Origin: Agrobacterium sp. a22-2
GTDB taxonomy: Bacteria > Pseudomonadota > Alphaproteobacteria > Rhizobiales > Rhizobiaceae
Assembly (NCBI RefSeq): GCF_012276985.1
Contig: NZ_JAAXMM010000004.1
Span: forward strand, 1 to 64,000
DNA: 64,000 bases
Direction: 5' to 3'
In this document: positions 1 through 8,836 of the stretch, in pieces
How the letters are laid out: each line of letters begins with the position of its first letter
Position numbering within the stretch: the first letter of the stretch is position 1
The notes under the pieces: model-generated
The model's input: the letters and a program-made list of their open reading frames with translations, nothing else
Databases searched by the model: none
Told to the model about the DNA's origin: nothing
Program-made: the position numbers and the translations under genes

Positions 1-263
1 GGACGGGCCGGGCAGGCGGACGGGCGATGATCCGATTGGTACCGGCGCGCCATTTGAAGGGTGCAGCAGCAGAGATACCAGCCCGTACCGCAGATGGAAG
101 CGGATGGCATCGAAATCCTGCCAGTTTCCCCGAGAGTGTTGCTCGGCGCGAGGCGAACATCAACGGACCGGCACCGGGGTCGATGCCTGTCGCGGCAATC
201 AGCTTGACTTGCGGACAGTAATCGAACAAAAAGAGAACATTGCAACTGGAATCGGAATGCATC
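1..263. other. Left edge, no gene supported
   Basis: I see no convincing gene here. One plus-strand frame closes with TGA at 28-30 and could be the last residues of a gene to the left. A minus-strand frame is open from about 265 to the left edge, and a 64-codon plus-strand frame lies at 27-221. Neither has a good ribosome binding site or the G/C-rich third positions of the neighbours. Confidence 0.4.
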
Positions 264-500
264 ATGTCCCTGGCTGAAAAATACATCGTGCTGTCGTTCA
301 AGAAGGTTCGCGGTGGCATTGCGCCGGGCGAGATGCGGCAGGCTTCCAATCCGGTTTCCGCCGAGAAGATCGCCGCTGCGATGGCCGACCGGCATGCCGG
401 TGTTGCGGCCTATGCGGTTCAGGTCGACATGGAAAGCGGTGACATGACAAGCCCGCGCATCCTCTGCCAGTTCGGCGAGATTGCCGATATCGCGGCCTGA
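264..500 (+). CDS. Small conserved-looking hypothetical protein (78 aa)
   Basis: The frame encodes a soluble protein of 78 residues beginning MSLAEKYIVLSFKK and ending GEIADIAA. I recognise no domain and assign no function. It is rich in charged residues, has no signal peptide and no membrane segment. I chose the ATG at 264 over the in-frame TTG at 240 because the intervening residues look non-coding and ATG is the better start. Third codon positions are G/C-rich, as in neighbouring genes, which supports coding. It could be transcribed alone, since the next gene begins 109 bases downstream. I am fairly sure it is a real gene and unsure of its role. Confidence 0.6.
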   Translation: MSLAEKYIVLSFKKVRGGIAPGEMRQASNPVSAEKIAAAMADRHAGVAAYAVQVDMESGDMTSPRILCQFGEIADIAA

Positions 501-609
501 TCGGCGTTTTAGACGCGATTTTTTCCGTCTCGCCACGTTTTCGCCATCGCCACGACATCTGCGCGTTACACCTTGTCGCTATTGTCTGGCTGCGACGGAG
601 AACAAGCCG

Positions 610-828
610 ATGATGAATGACATGACAATGGCGGAAGTGCTGAGGGACCCCCTGATCCGGCAGATGCTGCGTGCCGATGGCATCTCGCTCAGCGATTTTG
701 CATCCCTGCTTCAGAATGCGGCGCGGCAGAAAAGCGCCGACCGTAACGCGGCTTTGGTGGCTGCGGACAGGATGCCCTATTTTGTTCCAGCCCGGCCGGA
801 CGGCTGCTGCGTCGCATTGGCGCGGTAG
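610..828 (+). CDS. Small hypothetical protein (72 aa)
   Basis: This short frame starts MMNDMTMAEVLRDPLIRQM and continues with a probably helical segment (LSDFASLLQNAARQK). The first 45 residues, with their DPLIRQMLRADG motif, resemble small uncharacterised rhizobial proteins, but I cannot name a family. The C-terminal third is basic and rich in Arg and Pro and may be poorly conserved. ATG at 610, 613 or 622 are all possible starts, and a GGAG at 597-600 fits 610 or 613. No membrane segment or signal peptide is visible. Function unknown. Confidence 0.5.
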   Translation: MMNDMTMAEVLRDPLIRQMLRADGISLSDFASLLQNAARQKSADRNAALVAADRMPYFVPARPDGCCVALAR

Positions 829-1008
829 GCAGCGGAAGAGCGACCGACACATTTCACTGCGGCCATCGCGAGATGGATCTGAGCGCTGTCGGCATGGTCG
901 AGAGTGCTTCTTCGGACCCTTGATTGGCGGCAGCATGCAGCCGGTCGCCTTGCTTTGAGAGCGGGCAGGGGCCATGCTGGCCGGCATGGACAAGCGGAGG
1001 CCGGTGCG

Positions 1009-1488
1009 ATTCTCGTTACCCTGAAAACAGTTCTGGCAATGGCCTGTATGCTGGTGTTGCCGGCGGGCCTCGCCGGGGCGCAAGATGTTGCCACGCCGCC
1101 GATCATGATGCTGAGCGGCAAATGCCTCAGGGTCATCGTCGGCGAACAGGACATGACGGCGGCCTGTTCCGGCAAGCTTGGGCGCACCGTGCTGGCCGAC
1201 GGCCGGTCCGGCTTCTATTTCCTGCTCGGGCAGAACCATATCCTGACGTTTAGCGGCACGGATGTCATGCGGAAGAATGCCAAGGGCGCGTCGATCAAGG
1301 TCGACCGGCTGATCTTCAACGAGGGGCTGGAAACCAACAAGCCGAAGGTGCTGTCGGCGCGCGGCCAATGCACCTATGGCAATCCGTCCAAGGGACAGAT
1401 CACCGTTCGCTGTTCCGGCTCGTTGCGCCAGGGCACGAAATTTTCCGCGTCCTTCCAGTCCGACGGAACGCCGCCGCAGCAGCCCTGA
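1009..1488 (+). CDS. Exported hypothetical protein, possible ATT start
   Basis: The mature part (about residues 25-159) is a periplasmic-type protein with four cysteines in two regions (GKCLRV, AACSG, GQCTYG, VRCSG) that could form disulfides. I recognise no family. The N-terminus is a signal peptide whose core is LAMACMLVLPAGLAGA, followed by QD. The start is unclear. The first in-frame ATG of the signal (1039) would remove the basic residue and much of the hydrophobic core. A GGAGG at 996-1000 lies 8 bases before an ATT at 1009, which would give the signal start ILVTLKTVLAM. CTG at 1021 (KTVLAM) is another option. An ATG at 904 is in frame but adds an Arg/His-rich stretch that looks non-coding. 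The reading frame is well supported; the start is not. Confidence 0.6.
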   Translation: MLVTLKTVLAMACMLVLPAGLAGAQDVATPPIMMLSGKCLRVIVGEQDMTAACSGKLGRTVLADGRSGFYFLLGQNHILTFSGTDVMRKNAKGASIKVDRLIFNEGLETNKPKVLSARGQCTYGNPSKGQITVRCSGSLRQGTKFSASFQSDGTPPQQP

Positions 1489-1516
1489 CGGACGGCTGCG
1501 GCGACGCTTGGCTTGG

Positions 1517-2773
1517 TCAGAGCGTGCCGCCGGTCTCCGAGATCATCTTGGTCAGGCTACCATCGGCCGGGAAAAGCGGGATCAGGCAGGCCTGCAGGGC
1601 GTGGTAGATGTCGCCCTTGCCCGGAAACAGGCTGTTGGCGGGTTGCAGATCCTCGGTCAGTTCCTCATGCCACCCGCCGAAGGTCCGGTCGAGGCTGTGA
1701 CTGGCGATGAAGCTCCAGATGCGGCGGTAGCTCTCTTCGTGGAAATCGCTGGGGCTGTGGGCATTGAGGAAATGGGCGGCGGCTGCCCCTTCGCAGAGCG
1801 GCCACCAGAGTTTTGATGTCTTGTCGGGCACATTGGCCCAGTCGAGCGTGTAGAAGAAGCCGCCCTTCTCCTTGTCCCAGCCGAGCGACATGGACTGGAA
1901 GAACAGGCCGCGGGCGGCCTCCGGCATCCAGTCGTGCCGCTTGCCGCCCAGCACCCAGAGTTGCAGCACGAGGCGGGCCCATTCCAGCCAATGGCCGGGC
2001 GTGGTGCCGGCCGGGCGGAACATTTCGTTCGGATGGTAATAGCTCCGGTCGACGGTCCACTGCTCGTTGAAATGTTCGGCGACTCGGAAGGCCTCATCAC
2101 GGGCGCGGCGGTTGATGAGCAGATCGGCGATGCTTTCCGCCTTGTCGAGATAATGGCGCTCGCCCGTCGCCTCGAACGCGGCCATCAGCGCTTCGGTCAG
2201 GTGCATGTTGGAATTCTGGCCGCGATAGCCGGGGATCGGCTGCCAATCGGCGGAAAACTCCTCGGCGATGGCGCCATGGGCGGGCTCCCAGAATTTCGTG
2301 TCGAGCACGTCGGTGATATCGGCCAGCATGGCGTCCGCCAGCGGATGGCCGACCACCTTGGCGGAGGAGGCGGCCAGCAGCACGAAGGCATGGCCATAAC
2401 CCTGCTTGGAGCTGTCGGCGGCCCCGGTGTCGTCGACCTGCCAGAAATAACCGCCATTCTGCGGGTCGCGATGGCGGTTCCACAGGAAGGACATGCCGTG
2501 GTCGACCATATCGGCCGAGCCCGGCCGGCCAAGCAGGTCGCCGATCGCGAAACAATGTACCATGCGGGCGCTGGCATGGATGCCGCGCAGCGGATTGTCG
2601 GTGGCAAGCGGCGCGCCTTGGCGATTGAGATCGTAAAAACCGCCCTTGGGGTTGAGGCTCGGCGCCTGAAAGAAATCGAACAGGCCGTCTGCCTGCTTCA
2701 GCAGCCATTTGCGGTGGTAGGAGCGGTTGCTCCAGAGCGCCGGCAAGGGGCTCGTGGTTGGCGTTTCGGTCAT
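1517..2773 (-). CDS. AGE-family epimerase/isomerase
   Basis: This 418-residue cytosolic protein belongs to the N-acylglucosamine 2-epimerase (AGE) family of (alpha/alpha)6-barrel enzymes, which includes renin-binding-protein-type epimerases, mannose isomerases and cellobiose epimerases. The family pattern is visible along its length: a WLLKQADGLFDFF N-terminus, SARMVHCFA, MSFLWNRHRDPQNGGYFWQVDD, NMHLTEALMAAFEATGE, TPGHWLEWARLVLQL and DKEKGGFFYTLDW. Length and motifs fit the mannose isomerase/YihS-like branch better than strict N-acylglucosamine epimerase, but the substrate cannot be read from sequence. The start at 2773 is preceded by GGAGG five bases upstream; the in-frame upstream ATG at 2839 lacks this. 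The gene is divergent from metH with 184 bases between them and appears monocistronic. Confidence 0.85.
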   Translation of the reverse strand: MTETPTTSPLPALWSNRSYHRKWLLKQADGLFDFFQAPSLNPKGGFYDLNRQGAPLATDNPLRGIHASARMVHCFAIGDLLGRPGSADMVDHGMSFLWNRHRDPQNGGYFWQVDDTGAADSSKQGYGHAFVLLAASSAKVVGHPLADAMLADITDVLDTKFWEPAHGAIAEEFSADWQPIPGYRGQNSNMHLTEALMAAFEATGERHYLDKAESIADLLINRRARDEAFRVAEHFNEQWTVDRSYYHPNEMFRPAGTTPGHWLEWARLVLQLWVLGGKRHDWMPEAARGLFFQSMSLGWDKEKGGFFYTLDWANVPDKTSKLWWPLCEGAAAAHFLNAHSPSDFHEESYRRIWSFIASHSLDRTFGGWHEELTEDLQPANSLFPGKGDIYHALQACLIPLFPADGSLTKMISETGGTL

Positions 2774-2897
2774 GCTGTCCTCCCGGCATGGTCTTATAAT
2801 CGGTTGAAATCCTATATCGCCCGAGGTCCGGCTTGTCACCGCTCAACTTGCCTCTAGGTGAGGGCTATGATCTTGATGTTTCGCAAATGATATATTG

Positions 2898-2917
2898 ACA
2901 TAAAGATATCTTTATGT
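2898..2917. promoter_or_regulatory. 20-bp palindromic operator upstream of metH
   Basis: ACATAAAGATATCTTTATGT is a perfect palindrome 40 bases before the metH start. A TTGACA at 2895-2900 overlaps its left arm, so a bound protein would cover a likely -35 element. The stretch 2897-2919 is identical over 23 bases to the reverse complement of 43041-43063, in front of the ArsR-methyltransferase/metF operon. The shape suits a dimeric ArsR/SahR-type repressor; the assignment to that regulator is inference. Confidence 0.75.
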
Positions 2918-2957
2918 GAATTCGAAGTTGTCGCATTTGGAATAAAGGATTTCGCCC

Positions 2958-5900
2958 ATGCTCGACGATCTGTTCGGTTCTCCCGATGCGAAGCGGGATG
3001 GCGCAGAGGTGTTTGCGGCGCTGAGAAAAGCGGCGCGCGAACGCATCCTCATTCTCGACGGTGCCATGGGCACGCAGATCCAGGGGCTGGGTTTCGACGA
3101 AGATCATTTCCGTGGCGAGCGATTTGTCGGCTGTGCCTGTCACCAGCAGGGCAATAACGACCTGCTGATCCTCAGCCAGCCCGATGCGATCGAAGAGATC
3201 CATTATCGCTATGCGATGGCCGGCGCCGATATTCTGGAAACCAATACCTTTTCCTCGACGCGCATTGCCCAGGCGGATTACCAGATGGAAGCGGCGGTCT
3301 ATGACCTCAACCGTGACGGTGCGCTGCTGGTGCGACGGGCGGCCATGCGCGCCGAGCGGGAAGACGGCAAGCGCCGTTTCGTGGCCGGCGCGATCGGCCC
3401 GACCAACCGCACCGCCTCGATGTCGCCCGACGTCAACAATCCCGGCTACCGCGCTGTCTCCTTCGACGACCTGCGGCTGGCCTATGCCGAGCAGATCGAC
3501 GGCCTGATCGACGGCGGCGCCGATATCATCCTGATCGAGACGATTTTTGACACGCTGAATGCCAAGGCGGCGATCTTTGCCTGCGAGGAGCGCTTTGTCG
3601 AAAAGGGTATCCGCCTGCCGGTGATGATATCCGGCACGATCACCGATCTCTCCGGCCGCACGCTGTCGGGCCAGACGCCGTCGGCCTTCTGGAACTCGGT
3701 GCGCCATGCCCGGCCGTTCACCATTGGGCTGAACTGCGCGCTCGGCGCCGACGCCATGCGGCCGCATCTGCAGGAATTGTCGGGGGCTGCCGACACCTTC
3801 ATCTGCGCCTATCCGAATGCCGGCCTGCCGAACGAGTTCGGCCAGTATGACGAGAGCCCGGAGGACATGGCGCGGCAGATCGAGGGTTTTGCCCGCGACG
3901 GCCTGGTCAATGTGGTCGGCGGCTGCTGCGGCTCGACGCCCGAGCATATCAGGGCGATTGCCGAGGCCGTTGCACCGTTCAAGCCGCGCGAGGTGCCGGA
4001 GCACCGGCCGTTCATGTCGCTGTCGGGGCTGGAGCCCTTCGTGCTGACCAAGGACATTCCCTTCGTCAATGTCGGCGAGCGCACTAATGTCACGGGATCT
4101 GCCAAGTTCCGCAAGCTGATCACCGCCGGCGACTATTCGGCTGCCCTGGTGGTTGCCCGCGACCAGGTGGAAAACGGCGCGCAGATCATCGACATCAACA
4201 TGGACGAAGGCCTGATCGACAGTGAAAAGGCCATGGTCGAGTTCCTCAACCTGATCGCTGCCGAGCCGGATATCGCCCGCGTTCCTGTGATGATCGACAG
4301 TTCGAAGTTCCAGATCATCGAGGCGGGTCTGAAATGCGTGCAGGGCAAGGCGATCGTCAATTCGATCTCCATGAAGGAGGGCGAGGAGGCCTTCGTCAAA
4401 CAGGCGAAACTGGTGCGCAATTATGGTGCTGCGGTGGTCGTCATGGCCTTCGACGAGAAGGGCCAGGCCGATACCTACGAGCGCAAGGTGGAGATCTGTA
4501 CGCGCGCCTATGAGCTGCTGACCCAGGAGGCGGGGTTTGCGCCGGAAGACATCATCTTCGACCCCAATGTCTTTGCCGTCGCCACCGGCATCGAGGAGCA
4601 CAACAATTACGGCGTCGACTTCATCGAGGCGACGCGCACGATCCGCCAGAACATGCCGCTGGTGCATATATCCGGCGGTGTCTCCAACCTGTCCTTCTCG
4701 TTCCGCGGCAACGAACCGGTGCGCGAGGCCATGCATGCGGTGTTCCTCTATCATGCGATCCAGGCCGGCATGGACATGGGCATCGTCAATGCCGGCCAGC
4801 TGGCGGTCTATGAGAGCATCGACCCGGAGCTGCGCGAGGCCTGCGAGGACGTGGTGCTCAACCGCCGCGACGATTCCACCGAACGGCTGCTGGAGATTGC
4901 CGAGCGCTATCGCGGCACCGGCGAGAAGCAGGTCCGCGCCCAGGACATGAGCTGGCGCGAACTGCCGGTCGCCAAGCGGCTGGAACATGCGCTGGTCAAC
5001 GGCATCACCGAATTCATCGATGCCGACACCGAAGAGGCACGGCTTTCGGTCGAGCGGCCGCTGCATGTCATCGAAGGACCGCTGATGGCCGGCATGAATG
5101 TCGTCGGCGACCTGTTCGGCGCGGGCAAGATGTTCCTGCCGCAGGTGGTCAAATCGGCCCGCGTCATGAAGCAGGCGGTGGCCGTGCTGCTGCCCTACAT
5201 GGAGGCGGAAAAGCTGGCCAATGGCGGCAGTGGCGAGCGCGAGGCGGCCGGCAAGGTGCTGATGGCGACCGTCAAGGGCGACGTGCACGATATCGGCAAG
5301 AACATCGTCGGCGTGGTTCTGGCCTGCAACAATTACGACATCATCGATCTGGGCGTCATGGTGCCGGTCACCAAGATCTTCGAGACGGCGATCCGCGAGA
5401 AGGTCGATATCATCGGCCTGTCGGGCCTCATCACCCCGTCGCTCGACGAGATGGTGCATGTCGCCGCCGAGATGGAGCGGCAGGGCTTTTCCATTCCGCT
5501 GCTGATCGGCGGGGCGACGACCAGCCGCGTGCACACGGCGGTGAAGATCAGCCCGCAATACAAGGCTGGCCAGGCGGTCTATGTGACCGATGCCAGCCGC
5601 GCCGTCGGCGTCGTCTCGGCGCTGCTGTCACCGGATAGCAAGCAAAGCTATGTCGAAACGATCCGCGCCGAATATGCCAAGGTGGCCGAGGCCCATGCCC
5701 GCAACGAGCGCGACAAGCAGCGCCTGCCGCTTGCCAAGGCGCGCGACAATGCCGCCCGGCTGGACTGGTCGGGCTACGCGCCCGTCAAGCCGTCGTTCTT
5801 CGGCACCAAGGTGTTCGAGGATTACGATCTGGCCGATCTGGCGCAGTATATCGACTGGACGCCGTTCTTCCAGACCTGGGAGCTGAAGGGACGGTATCCG

Positions 5901-6734
5901 GCCATCCTGCAGGACGAGGCGCAGGGCGAGGCGGCGCGCCAGCTGTTTGCCGATGCGCAGGCCATGCTGTCGAAAATCATCTCGGAAAAATGGTTCCGGC
6001 CGCGCGCCGTGGTCGGCTTCTGGCCGGCCAATACCAGCGGCGATGATATCCATCTCTACGCCAGCGACGACCGAGGCGAGGCGCTGGCCACCTTCTACAC
6101 GCTGCGCCAGCAGCTGTCGAAACGCGATGGCCGGCCGAATGTGGCGCTCAGCGATTTCGTGGCGCCGAAGGACAGCGGCGTGGCCGATTATATCGGCGGC
6201 TTCGTGGTAACGGCGGGCTTTGAGGAAATCGCCATTGCCGAGCGTTTCGAGCGGGCCAATGACGATTATTCCTCGATCCTCGTCAAGGCGCTGGCCGACC
6301 GCTTCGCCGAAGCCTTTGCCGAGGCCATGCACCAGCGGGTGCGGCGCGAGTTCTGGGGCTATGCACCGGACGAGACGCTGGCGCCGGAAGAGCTGATCGG
6401 CGAAACCTATGCCGGCATCCGCCCGGCGCCGGGCTATCCGGCCCAGCCCGACCATACCGAAAAGGCGACGCTGTTTGCGCTGCTCGATGCAGAAGCGGCG
6501 ACCGGCGTGACTCTCACCGAAAGCTACGCCATGTGGCCCGGCTCCTCGGTCTCCGGCCTCTATATCGGCCATCCCGACAGCTACTATTTCGGCGTCGCCA
6601 AGGTCGAGCGCGACCAGGTGGAAGATTATGCGGCCCGTAAGGGCATGCCGGTCGCCAAGGTCGAGCGCTGGCTGGGGCCGGTGCTGAACTATGTGCCGAA
6701 GCCGGCGGGGGACGTGGTGGAGGATGCGGCGTGA
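2958..6734 (+). CDS. metH: Cobalamin-dependent methionine synthase
   Basis: MetH transfers the methyl group of 5-methyltetrahydrofolate to homocysteine through bound cobalamin. At 1258 residues it has the full four-module length. The N-terminal homocysteine domain (about 1-330) has [11 protein letters not shown] and the zinc cysteines C260 (GLNCALGA) and C323/C324 (GGCCGS). The pterin-binding domain (about 355-610) has [14 protein letters not shown] and [11 protein letters not shown]. The cap and cobalamin-binding domain (about 650-890) has DVHDIGK with the lower axial ligand H777. The C-terminal reactivation domain (about 920-1240) has [12 protein letters not shown] and [13 protein letters not shown] for AdoMet. 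The ATG at 2958 follows a 5-prime region carrying a palindrome shared with the metF operon at 43041-43063, so the two are probably co-regulated. No frameshift or lost key residue is seen. MetH and MetF (44105) act in consecutive steps although the genes are 41 kb apart. Confidence 0.97.
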   Translation: MLDDLFGSPDAKRDGAEVFAALRKAARERILILDGAMGTQIQGLGFDEDHFRGERFVGCACHQQGNNDLLILSQPDAIEEIHYRYAMAGADILETNTFSSTRIAQADYQMEAAVYDLNRDGALLVRRAAMRAEREDGKRRFVAGAIGPTNRTASMSPDVNNPGYRAVSFDDLRLAYAEQIDGLIDGGADIILIETIFDTLNAKAAIFACEERFVEKGIRLPVMISGTITDLSGRTLSGQTPSAFWNSVRHARPFTIGLNCALGADAMRPHLQELSGAADTFICAYPNAGLPNEFGQYDESPEDMARQIEGFARDGLVNVVGGCCGSTPEHIRAIAEAVAPFKPREVPEHRPFMSLSGLEPFVLTKDIPFVNVGERTNVTGSAKFRKLITAGDYSAALVVARDQVENGAQIIDINMDEGLIDSEKAMVEFLNLIAAEPDIARVPVMIDSSKFQIIEAGLKCVQGKAIVNSISMKEGEEAFVKQAKLVRNYGAAVVVMAFDEKGQADTYERKVEICTRAYELLTQEAGFAPEDIIFDPNVFAVATGIEEHNNYGVDFIEATRTIRQNMPLVHISGGVSNLSFSFRGNEPVREAMHAVFLYHAIQAGMDMGIVNAGQLAVYESIDPELREACEDVVLNRRDDSTERLLEIAERYRGTGEKQVRAQDMSWRELPVAKRLEHALVNGITEFIDADTEEARLSVERPLHVIEGPLMAGMNVVGDLFGAGKMFLPQVVKSARVMKQAVAVLLPYMEAEKLANGGSGEREAAGKVLMATVKGDVHDIGKNIVGVVLACNNYDIIDLGVMVPVTKIFETAIREKVDIIGLSGLITPSLDEMVHVAAEMERQGFSIPLLIGGATTSRVHTAVKISPQYKAGQAVYVTDASRAVGVVSALLSPDSKQSYVETIRAEYAKVAEAHARNERDKQRLPLAKARDNAARLDWSGYAPVKPSFFGTKVFEDYDLADLAQYIDWTPFFQTWELKGRYPAILQDEAQGEAARQLFADAQAMLSKIISEKWFRPRAVVGFWPANTSGDDIHLYASDDRGEALATFYTLRQQLSKRDGRPNVALSDFVAPKDSGVADYIGGFVVTAGFEEIAIAERFERANDDYSSILVKALADRFAEAFAEAMHQRVRREFWGYAPDETLAPEELIGETYAGIRPAPGYPAQPDHTEKATLFALLDAEAATGVTLTESYAMWPGSSVSGLYIGHPDSYYFGVAKVERDQVEDYAARKGMPVAKVERWLGPVLNYVPKPAGDVVEDAA

Positions 6735-6818
6735 TGAGGGGCTTGGGGCTGCTTTGCGCTTAAGAGATTGATTCAACGACCTTGGTATCTGAATCATCCT
6801 GTTGGTCCAAGGCCTTGT

Positions 6819-7730
6819 TTAGAAACGAAAATCCCGAAGCGGACTATTCGCCTCCACGCTCAGCCGCAACAATATCGCCGTCGTATCGTCGCTCTGCTTG
6901 AAGCGTGGATATTGCAATCCGTCCGGGTCGAGTTCTCGTTCGAAATGGCGGAGTTCGGCGACCAGAGCGGCGAGGCCTTTGTCCATGGCGGCGCGAACCA
7001 GCGAACCGGCATCATAGGCTTTGTAGAGGGCGACGAGATCGGCCAGGCCATCCGAGCAGAGCAGGGCAGTGGCACCGCCGCCAGACACGGGCACGTCGAC
7101 CATAACCAGATGATCGGCGGCTTCCGGCACGATGCCGAAGGTCCAGGTGAAACCGTCGGGCGTGTTCTGCAGGGCGCGGCCGCGGCGCAGGTCTTCGAGG
7201 GTTTGCGGATCGCTGTTGGCGCTGCCTGTTGCGCCGATGCCGCCGAGGCGGGCGATGTGTTCGGCGGCGCGGTGCTGCTCCCATTCATAGGCGCCGGGAA
7301 TGGGGATGACGAAGTCGCTCGTGCCGCCATCGTGCAGCAGGTAGAGGCAGCTGTCGCCGAGGCCGAAATACTGGAAGCCGGTCGGCGTGGTGCGCAGCGC
7401 CGTCAGGCTGCAGAGCGGCCAGGCATAGCGCGGCTGGTCGCCGGCAATGGCCAGGAAGGTGTCGCGGGCTTCCGCCGAGATGGCGCGCAGGATGTCTCGG
7501 GGATCGGCATGAGCGTCCAGCCGCTGCGTCAGCCGCTCCGTGCCGAACTCGGCGATCCAGGCGGCATCCGAGCCATAGCCGTCGATGAACTGACGGTCGC
7601 CCAGCCCCGTCGCGCCATCCAGCACGAAGGCGGCATCGGCATTGTGACCGAAACGGTCCTCATTCGGCCGGCCGGGTTTGCCGGCGTCGGTGATGGTGTC
7701 GAGAACGGTGAGGCGACAGGGTTGCGGCAT
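6819..7730 (-). CDS. PP2C-family protein phosphatase
   Basis: This 303-residue protein carries the metal-binding motifs of PPM/PP2C Ser/Thr phosphatases in order: PNEDRFG near the N-terminus, FVLDGATGLG, FGLGDSCLYLL, LLCSDGLADL and the C-terminal KQSDDTTAILL. The acidic residues that bind the two metal ions are all present, so it should be active. It has no transmembrane or sensor domain. No partner kinase or anti-sigma factor lies nearby, so its substrate is unknown. It converges with metH and lies 72 bases downstream of the CaiD-like gene on the same strand. That could give read-through transcription but does not imply a shared function. Confidence 0.85.
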   Translation of the reverse strand: MPQPCRLTVLDTITDAGKPGRPNEDRFGHNADAAFVLDGATGLGDRQFIDGYGSDAAWIAEFGTERLTQRLDAHADPRDILRAISAEARDTFLAIAGDQPRYAWPLCSLTALRTTPTGFQYFGLGDSCLYLLHDGGTSDFVIPIPGAYEWEQHRAAEHIARLGGIGATGSANSDPQTLEDLRRGRALQNTPDGFTWTFGIVPEAADHLVMVDVPVSGGGATALLCSDGLADLVALYKAYDAGSLVRAAMDKGLAALVAELRHFERELDPDGLQYPRFKQSDDTTAILLRLSVEANSPLRDFRF

Positions 7731-7802
7731 GAAAGGGACTCGTGTGGGGGAGCAATGACCTCAGACTATCGGCCCGATCCCGGTTGGCAAAGTGCCTAAA
7801 CC

Positions 7803-8588
7803 CTATTTGCCCTTCCACACCGGATCGCGCTTTTCCGCAAAGGCGCGGGCGCCTTCCAATTGGTCCTCGCTGGAATAGAGCACGTCGACGGTCTTCAATT
7901 GCCGGCGGGTGACTTTGTTCATGGTGTCCTGGAATTTGGACCCTTCCGCCTCGCGCACCACTTCCTTGATGGCGGCATAGACCAGCGGCGGGCCGCTTTC
8001 GAGCAGGCGGGCGAGCGCCCAGGCGCGGTCCATGAGCTTGTCGGCCGGCAGGATCTCGTTGACGAAACCCCAGCGGTGGCCTTCCTGGACATCAAGCCAG
8101 CGGCCGGTCAGAAGCATGTCCATGGCGATGTGATAGGGGATGCGCTTCGGCAGCTTGATCGAGGCGGCATCGGCGACCGTGCCGGAGCGGATTTCCGGCA
8201 GCGCGAAGGTGGCGTGCTCGGCGGCCAGGATGAGATCGGCCGACAGAGCGATCTCGAAGCCGCCGCCGCAGCAGATGCCGTTGATGGCGGCGATGACAGG
8301 CTTGTTGAGGTCGCGCAGCTCCTGCAGGCCGCCGAAGCCGCCGACGCCATAATCGCCATCGACCGCATCGCCCCCGGCGGCGGCCTTCAGATCCCAGCCG
8401 GCACAGAAGAACTTTTCGCCGGCCGCGGTGATGATGGCGACGCGCAGGGTCTCGTCATCGCGAAAATCCCGAAAGATCTCGCCCATCTGCCGGCTGGTGA
8501 CGAGATCGATGGCATTGGCCTTCGGCCGATCGATGGTGACCTCGAGAATGCCGCCCTCGCGGCGGGTTTTGATGGGGGTGTCGGTCAT
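7803..8588 (-). CDS. caiD: Carnitinyl-CoA dehydratase (crotonase family)
   Basis: This 261-residue enoyl-CoA hydratase/isomerase resembles E. coli CaiD along its whole length, including DRPKANAID, RVAIITAAGEKFF-AGWDLKAAA, LNKPVIAAINGI, GGGFEIALSADLI, WGFVNEIL and the C-terminus AFAEKRDPVWKGK. CaiD interconverts crotonobetainyl-CoA and L-carnitinyl-CoA. The oxyanion-hole regions (FCAGWDLK and GGGFE) are intact. It is the last gene of the minus-strand carnitine/butyrobetaine operon but is separated from the upstream ligase by a 180-base palindromic element. The start has an upstream GGGAGACC. Crotonases vary in substrate, but the close match and the neighbouring carnitine genes support the call. 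Confidence 0.88.
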   Translation of the reverse strand: MTDTPIKTRREGGILEVTIDRPKANAIDLVTSRQMGEIFRDFRDDETLRVAIITAAGEKFFCAGWDLKAAAGGDAVDGDYGVGGFGGLQELRDLNKPVIAAINGICCGGGFEIALSADLILAAEHATFALPEIRSGTVADAASIKLPKRIPYHIAMDMLLTGRWLDVQEGHRWGFVNEILPADKLMDRAWALARLLESGPPLVYAAIKEVVREAEGSKFQDTMNKVTRRQLKTVDVLYSSEDQLEGARAFAEKRDPVWKGK

Positions 8589-8623
8589 GATGGTCTCCCT
8601 GGTTATTTCGTTGTGTGCGGGGA

Positions 8624-8800
8624 CACCCCCCTCTCTGTCCTGCCGGACATCTCCCCCACACGGGGGGAGATCGCCTTGCCGCTGATGCCGTGCCTCAATC
8701 CCGCGGTGTTGGCCCTAGACTACGTTCGCGTTTGGGCAAGACGGTCACTCCATCCTATCTCCCTCCGTGTGGGGAGATGTCCGGCAGGACAGAGGGGGGT
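8624..8800. repeat. RIME-like inverted repeat element, copy C
   Basis: Two arms of about 44 bases face each other: 8624-8670 (containing CTGTCCTGCCGGACATCTCC) and 8757-8800 (its near-exact reverse complement). They flank about 86 bases. GC-rich intergenic elements of this design are typical of Rhizobiaceae (RIME class). It separates the ligase gene from caiD in the operon and could fold in the mRNA. Confidence 0.8.
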
Positions 8801-8836
8801 AAAACCGCTGCCGCCAGCACTGCCATAAACCTCATC

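Noticed and set aside
1..265. A minus-strand frame open to the left edge
   Set aside because: No ribosome site, codon choice unlike the neighbours, and overlap with the start at 264.
298..1368. A 356-codon minus-strand open frame across the small genes
   Set aside because: The translation is Arg/Pro/His-rich with no family pattern and lies over three better plus-strand frames.
2865..5558. An 897-codon minus-strand open frame
   Set aside because: It is the mirror of metH. High GC keeps the opposite strand open, the product is His/Asp/Arg-rich without domains, and metH motifs are complete on the plus strand.
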